DNA from: Woeseia sp964560775 | Lineage (GTDB): Bacteria; Pseudomonadota; Gammaproteobacteria; Steroidobacterales; Woeseiaceae | DNA: 9,178 nucleotides | Assembly: GCA_964560775.1 (NCBI GenBank) | Contig: CAZLNH010000384.1 | Location: 1 to 9,178 of the forward strand | Reading direction: 5' to 3' | In this document: in pieces, positions 1 through 6,717 of the stretch | How the letters are laid out: the number at the start of each line of letters is the position of its first letter | How positions within the stretch are numbered: the first letter of the stretch is position 1 | The notes under the pieces: model-generated | Seen by the model: only the letters and a program-made list of their open reading frames with translations | The model's database searches: none | Told to the model about the DNA's origin: nothing | Translations under genes and position numbers: made by a program

Positions 1-921
1 GCCGAGTGCGCCGCGCTCTACGTCGAATCCCAGGCTCCGGGCTGGAGTAACCCCAAGCACATCGAGCAATGGCGCAATACGCTCAAGAACCTGGCCGGAC
101 CTGTTATCGGCCACTTGTCGGTCGATCAGGTCGACACGGCGCTTGTCATGCGGTGTATCGAACCTATCTGGGCCACCAAGACCGAGACCGCCAGTCGACT
201 GCGTGGTCGCATCGAGGCCGTGCTCGATTGGGCCGCGGTACGCGGCTACCGCAAAGGCGGCAACCCGGCCCGCTGGCGTGGGCACCTGGACAAGCTCTTG
301 CCGCGGCCCAGCCAGGTGGCCCGCGTGAAGCACCACCCGGCATTGCCATACACCGAGGTCGGGGCGTTCATGCAAGACCTGCGAGACGGCGCCGGCATCG
401 CCTCCCGTGCCCTCGAGTTCACGATCCTGACCGCGGCCCGAACCAATGAAGTGATCCAGGCCAACTGGTCGGAGTTCGACCTGGATCGGAGGACCTGGGT
501 CGTGCCGGCCGGGCGCATGAAGTCGAAGCGTAAACACCGGGTGCCGTTGTCGGATGCGGCCGTGGCGGCGCTGCAGGCCGTCAGGGGACACAGCAAGCGC
601 TACGTGTTCCCCGGTCACAAGCGCGGCAATCACATGTCCAACATGGCCATGATGCAGGTCCTCAAACGCCTGGACCGGACTGGCATCACGGTGCATGGCT
701 TCCGTTCCACCTTCCGGGACTGGTGCGCCGAGTCGACCAACTATCCCTCGGACGTGGCCGAGATGGCGCTGGCCCACACGCTGCGCGACAAGACGGAGGC
801 CGCCTATCGTCGTGGCGACCTGTTCGAGAAACGTGCCCGGCTCATGGCTGACTGGGCGAACTACTGCAGCAAGCCATCAGAACCGGCAAAGGTTGTTGCG
901 ATCCGACAAAGTAAGGCTTGA
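1..921 (+). CDS. P4-type tyrosine site-specific integrase, C-terminal part (5' end cut by window edge)
   Basis: The reading frame is open from base 1 and ends at TGA 919-921, giving 306 visible residues. P4-type integrases usually have about 400, so the N-terminal arm-binding domain and part of the core-binding domain are probably outside the window. The catalytic domain is intact. The first Arg lies in TAARTNEV (codon 439-441), followed by a Lys-rich beta-hairpin (MKSKRKHRVPL). The HGFR box is at 694-705, a His is in LAHT (775-777), and the nucleophile Tyr is in AAYRRGD (codon 805-807). The tail 'LFEKRARLMADWANYC' is typical of this family. The enzyme would cut and rejoin att sites to insert or excise an island, often at a tRNA gene. 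It reads towards the tRNA-Ser 3.2 kb away instead of lying next to it, so it cannot be assigned with certainty to that site. A perfect hairpin follows the stop codon. Confidence 0.93.
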   Translation, partial: AECAALYVESQAPGWSNPKHIEQWRNTLKNLAGPVIGHLSVDQVDTALVMRCIEPIWATKTETASRLRGRIEAVLDWAAVRGYRKGGNPARWRGHLDKLLPRPSQVARVKHHPALPYTEVGAFMQDLRDGAGIASRALEFTILTAARTNEVIQANWSEFDLDRRTWVVPAGRMKSKRKHRVPLSDAAVAALQAVRGHSKRYVFPGHKRGNHMSNMAMMQVLKRLDRTGITVHGFRSTFRDWCAESTNYPSDVAEMALAHTLRDKTEAAYRRGDLFEKRARLMADWANYCSKPSEPAKVVAIRQSKA

Positions 922-928
922 AGACGTT

Positions 929-957
929 GCCGATGCCGCCCTCATCACGGCATCGGC
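929..957 (+). terminator. Perfect 10-bp stem-loop just after the integrase stop
   Basis: Arms gccgatgccg (929-938) and cggcatcggc (948-957) pair perfectly around a 9-nt loop, starting 8 nt after the integrase stop. No T-run follows, so this is not a canonical intrinsic terminator. It may stabilise the 3' end of the mRNA or work with Rho. Confidence 0.45.
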
Positions 958-1000
958 CTGCCTGTCAGTTGAAACAACGACTGCTTCGCCGGCGATTGCA

Positions 1001-1020
1001 GCCGCCTGAACGGCGGCTTT
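1001..1020 (+). terminator. GC-rich hairpin followed by a short T-run
   Basis: A 6-bp stem gccgcc/ggcggc (1001-1006 and 1012-1017) with a 5-nt loop is followed by TTT and then C. The T-run is short, so termination is plausible but weak. It would be the second hairpin between the integrase and the DUF4262 gene. Confidence 0.35.
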
Positions 1021-1023
1021 CAG

Positions 1024-1065
1024 GTTACAATCGAAGAGTGTTGTTGACCCATACCGGCCCGTCGC
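1024..1065 (+). repeat. Repeat copy D: tail-only relative of the 162-bp repeat
   Basis: This stretch matches the right end of copies A and B. gttacaatcg aligns with gttagaatcg, followed by the shared tgttgaccca. A second block, cggcccgtcgc, matches the sequence just after copy B. The left part of the repeat is absent or unrecognisable. It lies directly upstream of the DUF4262 gene, as A and B lie upstream of the next two genes. Confidence 0.6.
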
Positions 1066-1092
1066 TTTTCACCAAAACCAAGGCTATTACTC

Positions 1093-1818
1093 TTGAGTTG
1101 CGAATCTGACGACGCCAAGGCGCTTGCCGACATCGAAAAGTATGGATGCCACATTCTTCATGTGATGGAGGATAAGTCTGTTCCTCGATTCTCGTACTCG
1201 ATTGGGATTCACAAGAAAGCAAACAGACCGGAACTGATAGTCACGGGCCTGAAGCAGGAACTCGCTCACTGGATAATCAACGAGTACAACTCTCGCGTAA
1301 GGGATGGAGAGGAAATTGAGGCTGGCCAGCTGTACTCGGGATTTCTCGAAGGCTTCGACGTCATTTTCAAGCCAGTCTTGCAGGAGCATTACAAGGAGTA
1401 CTTGGGATGGGGGCTCTGGCTGTACGGTGACAGCGAGTTTCCCGTCTACCAACTGATCTGGCCAAGCACTAAGGGCACTTGGCCGTGGGATGCTGACGCT
1501 TCGTGTGGGTACCGTTGGATGGTCCCGCTCCTCTGCGAAGCAGAACAACTTGTTGAATGCGCCGAGCACGGCGCTCAACCGGCGACTTTCGTGTGCCAAC
1601 ACATTCTGCGAGGCTTGGAGGAAGATAAACCGTATGGCTTTTGGTGGGCAGATGACCCGGAGAGCACGCGTCCGGACGCGTGGTGCACGGCCTGCGAGGA
1701 ATACCTGAACGCCGATGGTGGCGAGTGGAATGACAAGACCGAGGCTTTTGCTGGCGTGAAACTACTCTGCGGTTCGTGCTACGACCGCGCCAAAGCGCGG
1801 AATCTCCATAGCCGCTGA
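1093..1818 (+). CDS. DUF4262-domain protein with a Cys/His-rich C-terminal domain
   Basis: This encodes 241 residues. Residues about 15-135 fit DUF4262: a YGCHILHV start, FSYSIGIH, RPELIVTGL and the closing QLIWPSTKGTWPW. The biochemical role of DUF4262 is unknown. Residues about 155-238 form a second module with C156/H159, C168/H170, a CTAC pair (198-201) and a CGSC pair (226-229), a spacing that suggests bound zinc. No signal peptide or membrane segment is visible, so the protein is probably cytosolic. The start is TTG 1093. An in-frame stop lies at 1045-1047, no ATG or GTG falls between, and AAGG at 1080-1083 could serve as a ribosome site. The next ATG (1165) would cut into the conserved first strand. 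Codon use is less GC-biased than in the core genes, which fits acquired DNA. The family call is firm; the function is not known. Confidence 0.85.
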   Translation: MSCESDDAKALADIEKYGCHILHVMEDKSVPRFSYSIGIHKKANRPELIVTGLKQELAHWIINEYNSRVRDGEEIEAGQLYSGFLEGFDVIFKPVLQEHYKEYLGWGLWLYGDSEFPVYQLIWPSTKGTWPWDADASCGYRWMVPLLCEAEQLVECAEHGAQPATFVCQHILRGLEEDKPYGFWWADDPESTRPDAWCTACEEYLNADGGEWNDKTEAFAGVKLLCGSCYDRAKARNLHSR

Positions 1819-1862
1819 GGACGCAAACTCGATGCACTTCCGAGTTGCCGACCGGCCGCTTC

Positions 1863-2024
1863 TGGCCGAGAGCAGAGATTTTCCAGGACGCAGTTCGAGC
1901 GGCGGCTATCCGAAGGAGCTGACATTCGCCTCGGACGTTTCAGCGAAAACATCTTTGACCGACCGCTTTACTTTCAACTGCGGCCCCTCGCTCGGAAGTG
2001 TTAGAATCGGCGGCTGTTGACCCA
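1863..2024 (+). repeat. Repeat copy A (162 bp), nearly identical to copy B
   Basis: From tggccgagagcagag to ggctgttgaccca this copy matches 2604-2764 with one substitution (ccgaagg versus ccggagg) and one extra G (attcgcctcgg versus attccctcgg). Weaker similarity starts almost at the preceding stop codon (gcaaactc versus gcgaactc, then gaccgg). The body is not strongly palindromic, carries no transposase and shows no obvious target duplication. It fills most of the space between the DUF4262 gene and the orphan gene. Confidence 0.95.
1999..2007 (+). promoter_or_regulatory. Extended -10 promoter candidate inside repeat A
   Basis: The bases TG-T-TAGAAT fit an extended -10 element (TGnTATAAT with one mismatch). 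No good -35 hexamer lies 17 bp upstream, which extended -10 promoters can tolerate. It would drive the orphan gene starting near 2088. The same bases recur in copy B, and copy D has the related TTACAAT. Confidence 0.4.
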
Positions 2025-2087
2025 CAGGCGACATTCAGTTTGAGACCAAATTCTGTTTCCATTGGCACTCCGATTGGAGAAATCGTT

Positions 2088-2579
2088 GTGCGGGAATATG
2101 CTTCGAGTTCCGGAGACTATTCGGCGGAAATTCGAAAACACCCAATAGCTCCTAAGTTGCCACCGGGAATGTCCGTCGAAGGGTGCCACGCTGCGACGAT
2201 TCAGATTAAGAGTGCGCAGCCAGTAAAAAACTTCACTATCGAATGCGAGGTGCCGGTTCCTGACACCGCCGGGAATCCGGAATCAGGAGAATGCCTTGAT
2301 GCTTTTAGTTGGGAGTCAGGCGGTTACTTGCTAATGGTGGGCACCGAGGATCGGGGTTGTCTTGAGAGCAGAGTAGGCGACAAGATTCGATTTCGACAAG
2401 ATACCTATCCTGTCCAATGCACGAACAACAAGATTCGCATCTGTTGCCCGTACATTAACCACGACCAGATTCTTTCCTTTCATTTGATAGTTGCTTGGAA
2501 CAAATTACCTGAACCGGTGGAATGCTCATGCTGGTACGCTGTCGATATTCCGCACAATAGAGTGCAACAACTCTCTTAA
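2088..2579 (+). CDS. Hypothetical Cys-rich protein, orphan cassette gene
   Basis: I do not recognise this protein. From GTG 2088 it has 163 residues. That start is preferred because GGAGA (2076-2080) sits 7 nt upstream. The frame stays open further up to TTG 2040 and GTG 1998 (the latter inside the repeat), so 16-30 more residues are possible. No signal peptide or membrane helix is seen, and the alternation of short hydrophobic stretches suggests mostly beta structure. Nine Cys occur, including a CC pair (119-120) and CSC (146-148), so metal or disulfide chemistry is conceivable but unproven. GC content is clearly lower than in the core genes. It is bracketed by nearly identical repeats A and B, which makes it the clearest movable unit in the window. 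Confidence 0.7.
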   Translation: MREYASSSGDYSAEIRKHPIAPKLPPGMSVEGCHAATIQIKSAQPVKNFTIECEVPVPDTAGNPESGECLDAFSWESGGYLLMVGTEDRGCLESRVGDKIRFRQDTYPVQCTNNKIRICCPYINHDQILSFHLIVAWNKLPEPVECSCWYAVDIPHNRVQQLS

Positions 2580-2603
2580 ATGCGAACTCTGACTGACCGG
2601 TTG

Positions 2604-2764
2604 TGGCCGAGAGCAGAGATTTTCCAGGACGCAGTTCGAGCGGCGGCTATCCGGAGGAGCTGACATTCCCTCGGACGTTTCAGCGAAAACATCTTTGACC
2701 GACCGCTTTACTTTCAACTGCGGCCCCTCGCTCGGAAGTGTTAGAATCGGCGGCTGTTGACCCA
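2604..2764 (+). repeat. Repeat copy B (161 bp), nearly identical to copy A
   Basis: This is a direct repeat of 1863-2024, in the same orientation, 741 bp further on. It differs by one substitution and one missing G. The related flank starts only a few bases after the orphan gene's stop (2577-2579). After the shared end, the next bases (atgcggcccgtcgc) resemble those after copy D, not those after copy A. Confidence 0.95.
2739..2747 (+). promoter_or_regulatory. Extended -10 promoter candidate inside repeat B
   Basis: TG-T-TAGAAT is identical to the site in copy A. It lies about 100 bp upstream of the ATG of the membrane-protein gene. No -35 match is visible. Confidence 0.4.
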
Positions 2765-2844
2765 ATGCGGCCCGTCGCCGCAGGCTGAATATTGACGTGC
2801 CCCGCGAATCTATTGTCCACAACGAAGCAGCCAGGCGCCAACTC

Positions 2845-3108
2845 ATGAGTAAATTACCGACAGAATCTCGAGGCCGTGAGATTACGCCAGACACGACGAG
2901 TCTTATTCGTGGCGTTGTGGTATTCGGGATGTTGGGTTGGGGCACATTTGTTGGCGTTTGTTTCGGGTTGTTCCAGCACTATGTCATGGGACAAGGCAAA
3001 GGCCTCGTCGTCTCGCTGGGAGTCTATGTAGCAATTGGGTGGTGCTTAGGGCTAGTCGTTGGTTGGCAAAATCGAAGAACGTGGGGCGGCCGCAGACCAA
3101 AACGTTAA
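2845..3108 (+). CDS. Small two-helix membrane protein, unknown function
   Basis: From ATG 2845 the product has 87 residues. The frame also allows GTG 2797, which would give 103, and neither start has a strong ribosome site. Two hydrophobic Gly-rich stretches (about residues 22-46 and 53-73) are probable transmembrane helices, joined by a short loop with HYVMGQGKG. The tail WQNRRTWGGRRPKR is strongly basic and should stay in the cytoplasm, so both ends would be inside. No catalytic motif or family signature is recognised. Small two-helix proteins can be toxins, holin-like proteins or membrane anchors, and nothing here decides between these. The gene sits between repeat B and the diverged repeat C. 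Confidence 0.65.
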   Translation: MSKLPTESRGREITPDTTSLIRGVVVFGMLGWGTFVGVCFGLFQHYVMGQGKGLVVSLGVYVAIGWCLGLVVGWQNRRTWGGRRPKR

Positions 3109-3162
3109 TTTCTGCCCGCGCTCCTCCCAATTCCTGAAATGTTGCACTATTACCAACAACCT

Positions 3163-3249
3163 AACGACCGCTGGTGGCCGACTGCCGTCCTCTTGCACTA
3201 ACTATTCCGCGACATTCGAGCGGCTGCTCCTGATAGGAGCTGACATTCG
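3163..3249 (+). repeat. Repeat copy C: diverged and truncated relative of A and B
   Basis: The left part (aacgaccg, then gtggccga) resembles the start of copy B. The segment 3215-3249 aligns well with A and B (ttcgagcggc, then ggagctgacattcg). After 3249 the similarity ends, so the promoter-bearing tail is missing. C also has a tight gctcct-gat-aggagc hairpin where A and B have weaker pairing. It follows the membrane-protein gene after a gap of about 50 bp. Confidence 0.7.
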
Positions 3250-4236
<987 letters not shown>

Positions 4237-4281
4237 TGTTGTCCAATTGTTTTTCAGTCCCGCCACTGACGGTGCGCCATT

Positions 4282-4536
4282 CTACCCTTCATCGCTCGCG
4301 GTGCGCATCGTTGGCGGTGCATCGAGGCATTCGCCCGGGGGCGGTGGTGCGTCGGGGGACGCTTTAGGGATCGTCAGTTCCCGGTCGGCCGACAGATTGT
4401 CCATGCCTTCAAGCAACTCGATGCGCTTGCCGGGGACCGCTTCCTGGTAGAGTTGGGGTTTCTGGCAATCGGGCATACCGCCGCAGGCGCCCAGCAGTAA
4501 CGCGGTCAGGATCGTGCAAAGTCGTGCCCAATTCAT
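4282..4536 (-). CDS. Small lipoprotein resembling the N-terminal part of BamC
   Basis: The product has 84 residues. A signal peptide ends in a lipobox (L-G-A-C, residues 15-18), so Cys18 should be lipidated; the residues just after it (GGMP) include no Asp at +2, which fits the outer membrane. The mature part is about 67 residues, Pro-rich and without predicted folded domains. Its pattern, LYQEA, then a stretch ending in LTIP, then LDAPP, recalls the unstructured BamC segment that lies along BamD. The two helix-grip domains of full BamC (about 340 residues) are missing. The ATG overlaps the dapA stop by 4 bp (ATGA), and bamC usually follows dapA in gammaproteobacteria, which supports the link. 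It is called a BamC-like short lipoprotein by inference; an unrelated lipoprotein at the same locus is the alternative. Confidence 0.8.
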   Translation of the reverse strand: MNWARLCTILTALLLGACGGMPDCQKPQLYQEAVPGKRIELLEGMDNLSADRELTIPKASPDAPPPPGECLDAPPTMRTASDEG

Positions 4537-5423
4537 GCAGTGTCTCCGTAGCTGACGCCGGCGTGTTGCAAAGCCTCAAGCATCTGTTCGTGGTGCGTCA
4601 CGCCAAAAGGCGTCAATGGTAAGCGAATTTGTGGTGATATGAGGCCCATTTTGGCCAGCGCGTACTTCACCGGTATCGGGTTCGACTCCAGGAACAGCGC
4701 TGTGTTCAACGGCTGCAAGCGCTCGTCCAGCGCTTTCGCCTTCGCACTGTCTCCGGCAGCCGCGGCCCGGCACATGTCTGACATCAGCCGTGGTGCGACG
4801 TTGCCGCTGACTGTCACGACACCGTGCCCACCTGATTCAATGAACTCGCGCGTCGTGAAATCGTCGCCACTGTAAAGCATAAAGTCCTCTGCCACCCGGT
4901 CCTTTATTTCTGCCAGGCGTTGCATATCACCGGTCGCGTCCTTAAGCCCGAAGATTCGCGGATGCTCAGCGAGTCGCGCCAGCGTATCAGGCAGGATGTC
5001 CGTCACCGTGCGGCCCGGCACGTTGTAGAGCATGATCGGCTTGTCGACGGCATCGGCGATGGTCCAAAAGTGCTGGTAAATGCCTTCCTGCACCGGCTTG
5101 TTGTAGTACGGCGCCACCATCAGGTAGGCCGCGATGCCGCTGCCGGCGACGGCCAGTGACAAGTCGATTGTCTGCTTCGTTGCGTTTGACCCGGTGCCGG
5201 CGATGACCGGAAGTCGCCCGGCCGAGATCTCGACCACACGCTTGATCAATGCCGCATGCTCGTCTTTTTCAAGCGTCGGCGACTCACCGGTTGTACCGGC
5301 AATGACCAGACCGTCACTGCCCTCGCTGACGTGGAATTCGACGAGGCGTTCGACGGCGTCATAGTCCACCCGATTGTTCGCATCGAACGGGGTGACCAGG
5401 GCCACCAGACTGCCCGTGAACAC
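4533..5423 (-). CDS. dapA: 4-hydroxy-tetrahydrodipicolinate synthase
   Basis: This enzyme condenses pyruvate with aspartate semialdehyde, the first committed step to diaminopimelate and lysine, in the cytosol. The 296-residue length matches the E. coli enzyme. The TIM-barrel signatures are present, and active-site residues keep E. coli numbering: Thr44 and Thr45 in AGTTGES, Tyr107, Tyr133 in LYNVPGR, Arg138, and the Schiff-base Lys161 in GLKDATGD. The start is taken as GTG 5421-5423, giving MFTGSLVALVTPF as in other DapA proteins. AGGAG (5429-5433) sits 5 nt upstream. An in-frame TTG at 5439-5441 would add six residues but lies upstream of that ribosome site. Its stop overlaps the lipoprotein start. 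It is transcribed away from gcvR across a 114-bp gap that must hold both promoters; I could not pick them out. Confidence 0.97.
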   Translation of the reverse strand: MFTGSLVALVTPFDANNRVDYDAVERLVEFHVSEGSDGLVIAGTTGESPTLEKDEHAALIKRVVEISAGRLPVIAGTGSNATKQTIDLSLAVAGSGIAAYLMVAPYYNKPVQEGIYQHFWTIADAVDKPIMLYNVPGRTVTDILPDTLARLAEHPRIFGLKDATGDMQRLAEIKDRVAEDFMLYSGDDFTTREFIESGGHGVVTVSGNVAPRLMSDMCRAAAAGDSAKAKALDERLQPLNTALFLESNPIPVKYALAKMGLISPQIRLPLTPFGVTHHEQMLEALQHAGVSYGDTA

Positions 5424-5537
5424 AATATCTCCTCGCCACAAATCAGCCGGCGATGTTACTGTTCACCCCCGATGCTGGCAAGGGCGGATGCGCCTCGCGG
5501 CCCGGCCCGGCAACTACGCAAGAAGTATTCGAGAAAA

Positions 5538-6068
5538 ATGACACAACTTATTGTTTTATCGGCAATCGGGACGGACCGTCCCGGTGTCGTCAATGACCTG
5601 TCGAAGGTCATCCTGGATTGTGGCGGCAATATCGAGGAAAGCCGCATGACCGCGCTCGGCACCGAGTTCGCCATGCTGCTGCTCGTCTCCGGCAACTGGC
5701 ACACGCTCGGCAAACTCGAGGCAAGCCTCGACAAGCTCGGCAAGTCGCGAAATTTAAGCGTCTCCATCAGGAAGACCGGCGTCCGCGAGCGTGACGAAGA
5801 AAGCATGCCCTACGCGGTCGACGTCGTCTGTCTCGACCAGCCCGGCATCGTTTTCCATCTCGCCAACTTCTTTGCCGCCCGCAATGTCGAGATTGCCGAC
5901 CTGGCCACGCGCCGTTATGCGGCACCCCATACCGGCTCACCCATGTTCGCCGTGCAGATGACGGTGAACGTGCCGGCATCGATGCACATCTCGCAGCTGC
6001 GTGACGAGTTCATGGAGCTCTGCGACCGCGTCAACCTGGATGCAATCCTCGAGCCGGTCAAATCCTGA
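5538..6068 (+). CDS. gcvR: GcvR-type glycine cleavage system regulator, two ACT domains
   Basis: The 176-residue protein has two ACT domains, at about residues 4-75 (GTDRPGVV, CGGNIEESRM) and 92-170 (LDQPGIVFHLA, NVEIADLAT). E. coli GcvR is 190 residues. In that system GcvR binds GcvA, and glycine relieves the interaction, so gcvTHP is controlled by glycine supply. The ATG at 5538 is chosen because the first ACT strand starts at once; the frame is open further upstream, but that part runs antisense into dapA and is not conserved-looking. The upstream ribosome site is weak. Divergence from dapA and a following bcp match the usual gammaproteobacterial order. No DNA-binding domain is present, as expected. 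Confidence 0.92.
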   Translation: MTQLIVLSAIGTDRPGVVNDLSKVILDCGGNIEESRMTALGTEFAMLLLVSGNWHTLGKLEASLDKLGKSRNLSVSIRKTGVRERDEESMPYAVDVVCLDQPGIVFHLANFFAARNVEIADLATRRYAAPHTGSPMFAVQMTVNVPASMHISQLRDEFMELCDRVNLDAILEPVKS

Positions 6069-6084
6069 CATTCCTAGAACCAAG

Positions 6085-6099
6085 AGGAGGATGCCCGTG
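6085..6099 (+). promoter_or_regulatory. Strong ribosome-binding site that decides the bcp start
   Basis: AGGAGG (6085-6090) directly abuts ATG 6091 but lies 6 nt before GTG 6097. Normal spacing therefore favours the in-frame GTG as the true start. Confidence 0.65.
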
Positions 6100-6564
6100 A
6101 GCGGCCCCACCCTGAATCGTGTCGTCCCTGATTTCACCTGCAAGGCAACCGGCGACAAAACCATCCGGCTGAAAGACCTGCGCGGCAAGAAAGTCGTGCT
6201 GTACTTCTATCCGAAGGACAATACACCCGGGTGCACGACCGAGGGCCAGGACTTCCGTGACCTGCACGCAAAGTTCCAGCGGCAGAACGCCGTCATCCTC
6301 GGGGTCTCCAGAGACAGCGTCGCCTCGCACGAGAAATTCAAGGCCAAGCAAGAATTTCCGTTCGACCTGCTGTCTGATGACGATGAAAAGGTCTGCCGGG
6401 CGTTCGACGTCATCCGGGAAAAGACCCTGTACGGGCGCAAGTTCATGGGTGTCGAGCGCAGCACGTTCCTGATCGACGAGAACGGCAAGCTGCGCCAGGA
6501 ATGGCGCAAGGTCCGGGTCAAGGGACACGCCGCCGAGGTGCTCGAGGCAGTCAAGCATTGCTGA
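6097..6564 (+). CDS. bcp: Thioredoxin-dependent thiol peroxidase, BCP/PrxQ type
   Basis: The 155-residue cytosolic peroxiredoxin reduces hydrogen peroxide and organic hydroperoxides. The peroxidatic Cys46 lies in YPKDNTPGCTTEGQDFR, with the helping Thr43 and Arg121 (GVERSTF). In E. coli Bcp the resolving Cys sits five residues later, and here that position is Gln51, so a one-Cys mechanism or a different resolving partner is likely. The other Cys residues are 15, 100 and the C-terminal Cys155. GTG 6097 is preferred over ATG 6091, which would add two residues but touches the ribosome site. It follows gcvR by 28 bp and is likely in the same operon, which is the common arrangement. Confidence 0.95.
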   Translation: MSGPTLNRVVPDFTCKATGDKTIRLKDLRGKKVVLYFYPKDNTPGCTTEGQDFRDLHAKFQRQNAVILGVSRDSVASHEKFKAKQEFPFDLLSDDDEKVCRAFDVIREKTLYGRKFMGVERSTFLIDENGKLRQEWRKVRVKGHAAEVLEAVKHC

Positions 6565-6717
6565 ACCGAGTATCTGCTTTACAATCAGTGCCTTGCACAA
6601 CCGGCCTCCCCGTCTGCAGATACCGGGTGCGGTGCCGTCGGCGCCCCCACGGAGTATCATCGGGAACGGACCGCACGCACAGCAGTCCGATGTTTGGTTG
6701 AGTTGCGGGATTAGCCT

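Noticed and set aside
1087..1602. Minus-strand open frame of 171 codons
   Set aside because: It lies entirely opposite the DUF4262 gene, whose domain match is clear, and has no recognisable motif.
1819..2024. Repeats as integron attC sites of a gene-cassette array
   Set aside because: gttagaa resembles the GTTRRRY box but fails at its last base. No matching RYYYAAC partner forms a long hairpin, the repeats exceed usual attC length, and the integrase is of P4 type without the integron integrase features.
1024..3249. CRISPR array
   Set aside because: The repeats are long, few and widely spaced with genes between them; there are no short regular spacers and no cas genes.
5256..5537. N-terminal extension of gcvR by about 94 codons
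   Set aside because: The frame is open but runs antisense to dapA. The ACT domain starts right at ATG 5538, and the total length then fits the family.
6619..6658. Hairpin terminator between bcp and bepA
   Set aside because: A 6-bp ggtgcc/ggcgcc stem lies inside a gatac/gtatc pair, but the middle does not pair and no T-run follows.
6058..6660. Minus-strand open frame of 200 codons
   Set aside because: It is the antisense shadow of bcp in high-GC DNA, with no motif of its own.
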